Below are positions 59,580-64,000 of a DNA stretch of 64,000 nt, piece after piece. The notes beneath the pieces were generated by a model. It made no database searches, was not told the origin of the DNA, and saw only the letters and a program-made list of their open reading frames with translations. This stretch comes from Alviniconcha marisindica (Eukaryota; Mollusca; Gastropoda; Provannidae): the NCBI GenBank assembly GCA_018857735.1, contig JABMCL010000020.1, forward strand, positions 665,001 through 729,000, given 5' to 3'. How positions within the stretch are numbered: the first letter of the stretch is position 1; each line of letters begins with the position of its first letter. The position numbers and the translations under genes are program-made.

Positions 59580-60775
59580 CCCCAAAGAAGAAAAAGAATT
59601 GGCTGTTAGAGGCAGCAAAATATGTGTCTGCCATATGTGATTAACAAGGTGCTTTTTTCTGTGAAGCTTTCACTGAAACAGAATTCAGATTTTTTCCCCT
59701 GTCTTGGCTTCAAGAAATGGTATGCTTTTTATTTGATTTGCAAGTGTTCACTTCTGCTTTATTTTTTATTTTTTTGAAATGGTCTGTGAAATGTAAGTAA
59801 ATAATGATGCGGGATACAGGAGACTTTTAGTCTTGCTTTGTGTGTGTGTGTCTGTGTCTCTGTGTGTGTCTCTGTGTGTGTCTCTGTGTGTGTCAGTGTG
59901 TGTCTGTGTCTGGGTGTGTCTCATTGTTTTCTTGTCAAGGTGTGTGTTTTGTGATGGAGTAACATTTCCCCCCACTTTTAAAGCCTGCCAATGTAAACCT
60001 GCTACATATATAATTTATATATACATGTTCCCATCTATTTTCTTTGTGGAAACTGGTCTCCCACTCCACAGTCGCCTCCCGTGTCTGCAGCATGAACTGA
60101 ATCAGTGACTGAATTAGTTGCTGCAGTCCCTCTTTGGATTGCATTGAATTGTCTGTGGTACAACTAGTTATCAGTTATCAGACACTGATGTGTCAGTGCA
60201 ACAGGTCAGTGTCATACTGACCCTTGCAGTAGTACATTGAAACTGCATTATATATCAGTGGGTGGTGAAGAAATGTTAATATTTTAGGCTCAAGACAGAT
60301 GAGAAAAGGACTGAGGTCGTTTACATTCTTTCTGTATAGCCAGAACTATCTTCAGTAAAGAGGGTGAACACTACGAGCTTCATGTCAGTCACTTTCTGTG
60401 AAGATTTTTGTCTTTACCGATGCTTATCAGACTGCATGAGGTTTAAAAATATTTTTGTTTTAGATCAAATTCTTGATGTACTGCATAAATGTGGACCGTG
60501 GGTGATTTGTCACAGTACTTTTGCCAGAATTTTCAGGAGAAGAGTTACAACACATGTATTTATATAGTACAAAAATCAGTTGTTGTTTTTTAAGTTGTAT
60601 GGGCCCAATGTTATGTATGTTAATTTTCCAAGGAATTACTCCAGTATTAAACCTTGCACTGCCAGTAGTGTTTCTGGATGCATTCATGGGAAACTTATTC
60701 TAAGAGTACTTTTGAAAGTAACCAACCATCTGAATGAACTTACCTAAATGCTCTTTTCTGTCAGTAACACCCATA
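59580..60775. other. Intronic or intergenic DNA without recognised gene
   Basis: Only a GT/TCTG tract at 59840-59910 stands out. Confidence 0.5.
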
Positions 60776-60777
60776 TT

Positions 60778-60850
60778 GTGTGTGTGTGTGTGTGTGCGCG
60801 CGCGCGCGCGGGCGCACACGCGTGCATGTGTGTGTGCGTGTGTGTATGAT
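60778..60850. repeat. (GT)n-(GC)n-(GT)n tract
   Basis: GT passes into GCGCGCGCGCGCGCG and back to GT: alternating purine-pyrimidine for about 65 bp. Confidence 0.95.
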
Positions 60851-60859
60851 GTAAGGCTG

Positions 60860-63320
60860 GAAAAGGGGTGTGACCCATAAAGAAAGAAAAAAACAGAAGA
60901 AAAAAAGAAGAGAGGAAATAATGGAGTCTTTGTAATAATCAGTGTTGCTTCAGCTGAATAACAGGCTAGGTAGCCAGATGGCTTTCAGTGGCAAACACCT
61001 TCATGTTGGAGATCTCTTGGCCACTGTTGGTGCAAGATCTTTTGAATTTTGCCTTTGTATGGTAACAAAATGAATAGGTAGATAAGCGTTGCATGTTGGT
61101 CATTTCTGTCAATTGAGCTTTACCTGTTTGTGCCAGTTTTGCTGACCTTGACCTTGACTTTACTTCAAAGTCACAGCATTGACAAAAAAATTAAACAGAA
61201 AGTTGCATTTTCTCATAATGTTCTTGTCCAAATGAATTCAAACTTTTTAAAAATAATAATTATATGTGTGTGTGTATTGTGTCATGTCATTCAAACACTT
61301 GTTAAATGTCTGTGTTGTTCACCTTGGTACCCTCTGCATTGGGGTTTCTGAAAGTAATCTTTAACTGAACTTGCTACAACTTAAGTGCACAGACAGTATT
61401 TCATGTTTTTTGTTTCTTTGTTTTAGGTAAATTTTGCTTGTATTTATAGGGATAATTGACTCATTTCCAGTGTGCAGCTGGCCATGACAAAAACCTTAAC
61501 GTTGGCATTTTTTCAGATGCAATTTAAGATAGGTCTTTTATATCAGTTTTGATGATGCAAGAGTGTCAAAAAGGTCCAAATGAAATTTGTATTTTCTTTA
61601 TTAATGCTGGCCCAGTTGGGGTCAAATGTCCTAAAGGATAATATCAATTTACCATGCACAAACTGCTTTTTATCAGTCACTTTGATATATATATATATAT
61701 ATATACATGTATGTACTTGAGGAATGTAATTGATGTGTGTGTGGAATTTGCAAAACCATTTATGGTGGTTGGGTGGGCTGCTAGTGAGATATATGTATGT
61801 TGTAATTTTGATGACTGGCCTATTTTTAAAGTCACATAATAGTATGAACAAATTATGAAAGTGGTATTTTCTTCCTCAGAATGTGAGCTGCATCTCTCCC
61901 TCACCCCCAGTATTTTTTTTTCCATTTGCTAGGACACACCAAATTATAATTACTGTTAAAAAGTTTTCAGCAGTGAAAGAGTTAATACTTTGTTCATTAT
62001 AATCCTAGAAGTATTTGTGTATGTTTATCTTCAAAATTGGTAAAGTGACTGCTTTCTGTTAGTGTTTAATGCACTCGCTTGCCGGGATGTGCTTCCCAGG
62101 CAAGTTTTGGCCTTCGAAAGTCAATCAAACTGACAATGAGAATGAGGAGGTTGGTAAAACGATGTCTTGATTATCGGTGTTACAGTCTCTTCCATTCATT
62201 TCGATTTTTCTTCTTCTCCTTTGAAATTATTTTTTATTGTACTTGTATGCTTTTTACTCTGTCTTTTATTTTTTTTCACTAGCTATTTTGTTGTGACTCT
62301 TCTCTTCTGAGATTTTTGGCAACTAACTTGGAACCAGATCTGTGATTTTGTAGTTTGCACAAATCTTCCTTTTTTGTTTTGTTGATCCCACTCACAGTAG
62401 AAAGTAGAGGCAGAAAAGCAAGAGGATCAAAACTTGTTTTGGTCCTAAAGATGTTTCCTTGCTTTCTCCCCCCATGTGAACATCTATGCAACACAAGTTA
62501 TTTTCAGCTATGATTGATTTGTAAATGGACTAAATGGGAGGAGGGCGGGGAGAGGAAGTGTGTTAACATTAGTCAAAATGAAATAATGGTTTCACCACAA
62601 TCAACAGTTGAGTCCTGGAGTACTGGTTTTGTGTCTGCAAGAACAGGATTGTTGATGATGCACAATAGAAGTGGAGTCTTACTTTCTCACTCACAGTGGT
62701 TTGTGACTGGTTGACTGCAGAGAAGGTAGACAGAAGTAATTGGTTTTCAACGCCCAGTCAATCATGATGGTTATGTTATATCAGGGTGGTGAGGAAAAGG
62801 CACTTGAACAGTTGAAGAGAATGTGGAATATTTGTGTATCACATGATACATGCCTTGACACGAGATTCCAGTGAAACAAAGAGTGTGTATGTGTGTGTGT
62901 GTGTGTGTGTGCGCTTTCACGTCATTTGTTTGTGCTATAGCTTGTGAACAATTTAGTTTTGGTTTTATATTGTGTGCTTGTGTGCCTCTTTGAGCTGCGT
63001 AATGATTGTGGATAACATATTGATCATACCGCAGTATTGGTTGCTTAACGCATGAAAGATATTTTCCCTCGTGTAATTTCTTGAGCAAATGCAAACTAAC
63101 AGAATAGGTAACATGTACAAGTTCCTTTGGCTTTGTGAAAGTCAACAAATCATTGCTTGTTTAATTAATGTGGATTGTTTTTTGGTGAGGGGAGGGCGGT
63201 AGGGGGGCAGTGTATGTGGAATATGCAATTGCTGTTTGGACATTTTGTCCTCCTCAGAGTTTCTTGTCCCGCTTTGATCTCTAAACCACAATGTCCTGAT
63301 TTTTAACTGATTTACTTTTT
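60860..63320. other. AT-rich DNA without recognised gene
   Basis: Contains short TA (61688-61704) and GT (62885-62910) runs and a family C-like tail (62738-62790, CAACGCCCAGTCAATCATGA). No exon could be supported. Confidence 0.5.
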
Positions 63321-63331
63321 ATTTGGTTCAG

Positions 63332-63436
63332 ACTCCGGCAGAGGCTTTACCTTTACGGCCCTCTACCAGCCCCGCTGCCTGGTTTCTCGCTGCAGAAAAT
63401 CTGAAGCGTCAGTTTTATTTCCTTACAGCTGTTTGA
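63332..63436 (+). CDS. Candidate downstream or terminal exon
   Basis: After a good acceptor (TTTATTTGGTTCAG|) phase 0 reads TPAEALPLRPSTSPAAWF, then LAAENLKRQ and soon a TGA at 63434-63436. Phase 0 entry matches the end of 55353-55411. It may be a last exon, or it may leave by a weak donor such as AAGC|GTCAGT. Family unknown. Confidence 0.35.
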   Translation, partial: TPAEALPLRPSTSPAAWFLAAENLKRQFYFLTAV

Positions 63437-63687
63437 TGGCTGAGGTTGACACAGCCTGCTTGTTGCCAGTGTTGAGGAATGGCCCCAGTGAACAGTGGCG
63501 CCCTTCTTCTAAAATCACCCGAATGTTTGAAAGGAGACAGATCTTGGGCGACTTATTTTTTTACTTGGAAGTAAAGAGCAGTGGGGACCCTAGTTTGTGC
63601 CTCCCCCAAGTAGAGGTCTTTTGTTGTGATTGGTCCATCAACATTAGAGGGTTCCATCCATCAAGCAATGTCTCAGTATTTATTTAT

Positions 63688-63706
63688 TTGGGGGGGGGGG
63701 GGGGGG
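63688..63706. repeat. Poly-G run
   Basis: About 18 G. The rest of the window to 64000 shows no supported feature. Confidence 0.97.
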
Positions 63707-64000
63707 TTAAAGGAACTATCCTTTGCATGCTAAACTTCACACTTGGAGGAGATGAAAAGAACGTGATCTGCAGTAAAAGATTTGCAACTGAACCTGCAAT
63801 TGATTTTATAAGTTTACTTTTTTTGGACACCATAACTAGCACTTTGTTTCATGAGCTCATTACCGCTCTGTGCACTCTTTTCCCATGCTTCATTTTGACG
63901 TCACCAAAATGTCTTTGGCATCACAGATAGAACATAAGGAAGATCCCAGTTTTGCATACAGGTCATGGAAGAAACGCATGTGGGTTGCAGTCATGTTTGT

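Noticed and set aside
63433..63930. 165-codon frame at the right end
   Set aside because: It crosses a poly-G run and has no recognisable domain; the composition is like the flanking intron.

Overview
The window looks like nuclear DNA from an animal, most likely a mollusc and probably a marine gastropod. This is inferred from the long introns with GT/AG borders, the very heavy load of microsatellites and minisatellites, several tRNA-derived SINE families and LINE tail fragments. There are no prokaryotic operons, and most long open frames are simple repeats read as protein.

Minus strand, about 2.6-25.3 kb: a complete six-exon gene for a Failed axon connections (FAXC)-like protein can be assembled. 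It has a short N-terminal membrane segment followed by a divergent, metaxin-related glutathione-S-transferase fold of 298 residues. Every exon border is a GT/AG site and every codon split across an intron closes to a sensible residue. Intron 1 (14.4 kb) is filled with SINEs, two opposed LINE tails, a polypyrimidine 29-bp array, a C-rich 24-bp array and long CA/GT/CT tracts. Intron 3 carries 2.8 kb of minisatellites that resemble the acceptor edge of exon 4. A second copy of the 3' end of exon 3 lies 250 bp downstream of the real one. Exon 5 sits between a CA-rich and a UG-rich intron tract.

Plus strand, about 31.7-63.4 kb: parts of a second gene, not identified. A 573-nt lysine/serine/proline-rich exon (31760-32332) has good splice borders. 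A short acidic exon (55353-55411) joins it in frame. Weaker candidates lie at 35234, 58523 and 63332. Gene start and end were not found.

The region 25.3-37 kb is relatively clean. From 38 to 54 kb there are clusters of SINEs in both orientations. Several SINE bodies share one 3' end module related to TCTGTGGACGTAAAGCAACA. Standalone oddities are a 33-bp-stem perfect hairpin (37.8 kb), a 326-bp element with terminal inverted repeats packed with 14 copies of a self-complementary 14-mer (45.4 kb), a 10-copy acceptor-like array (48 kb), and a 76-bp array carrying Pol III box-like motifs (59 kb). Parts of 14.6-15.6 kb and 17.4-18.8 kb look like poor consensus sequence.
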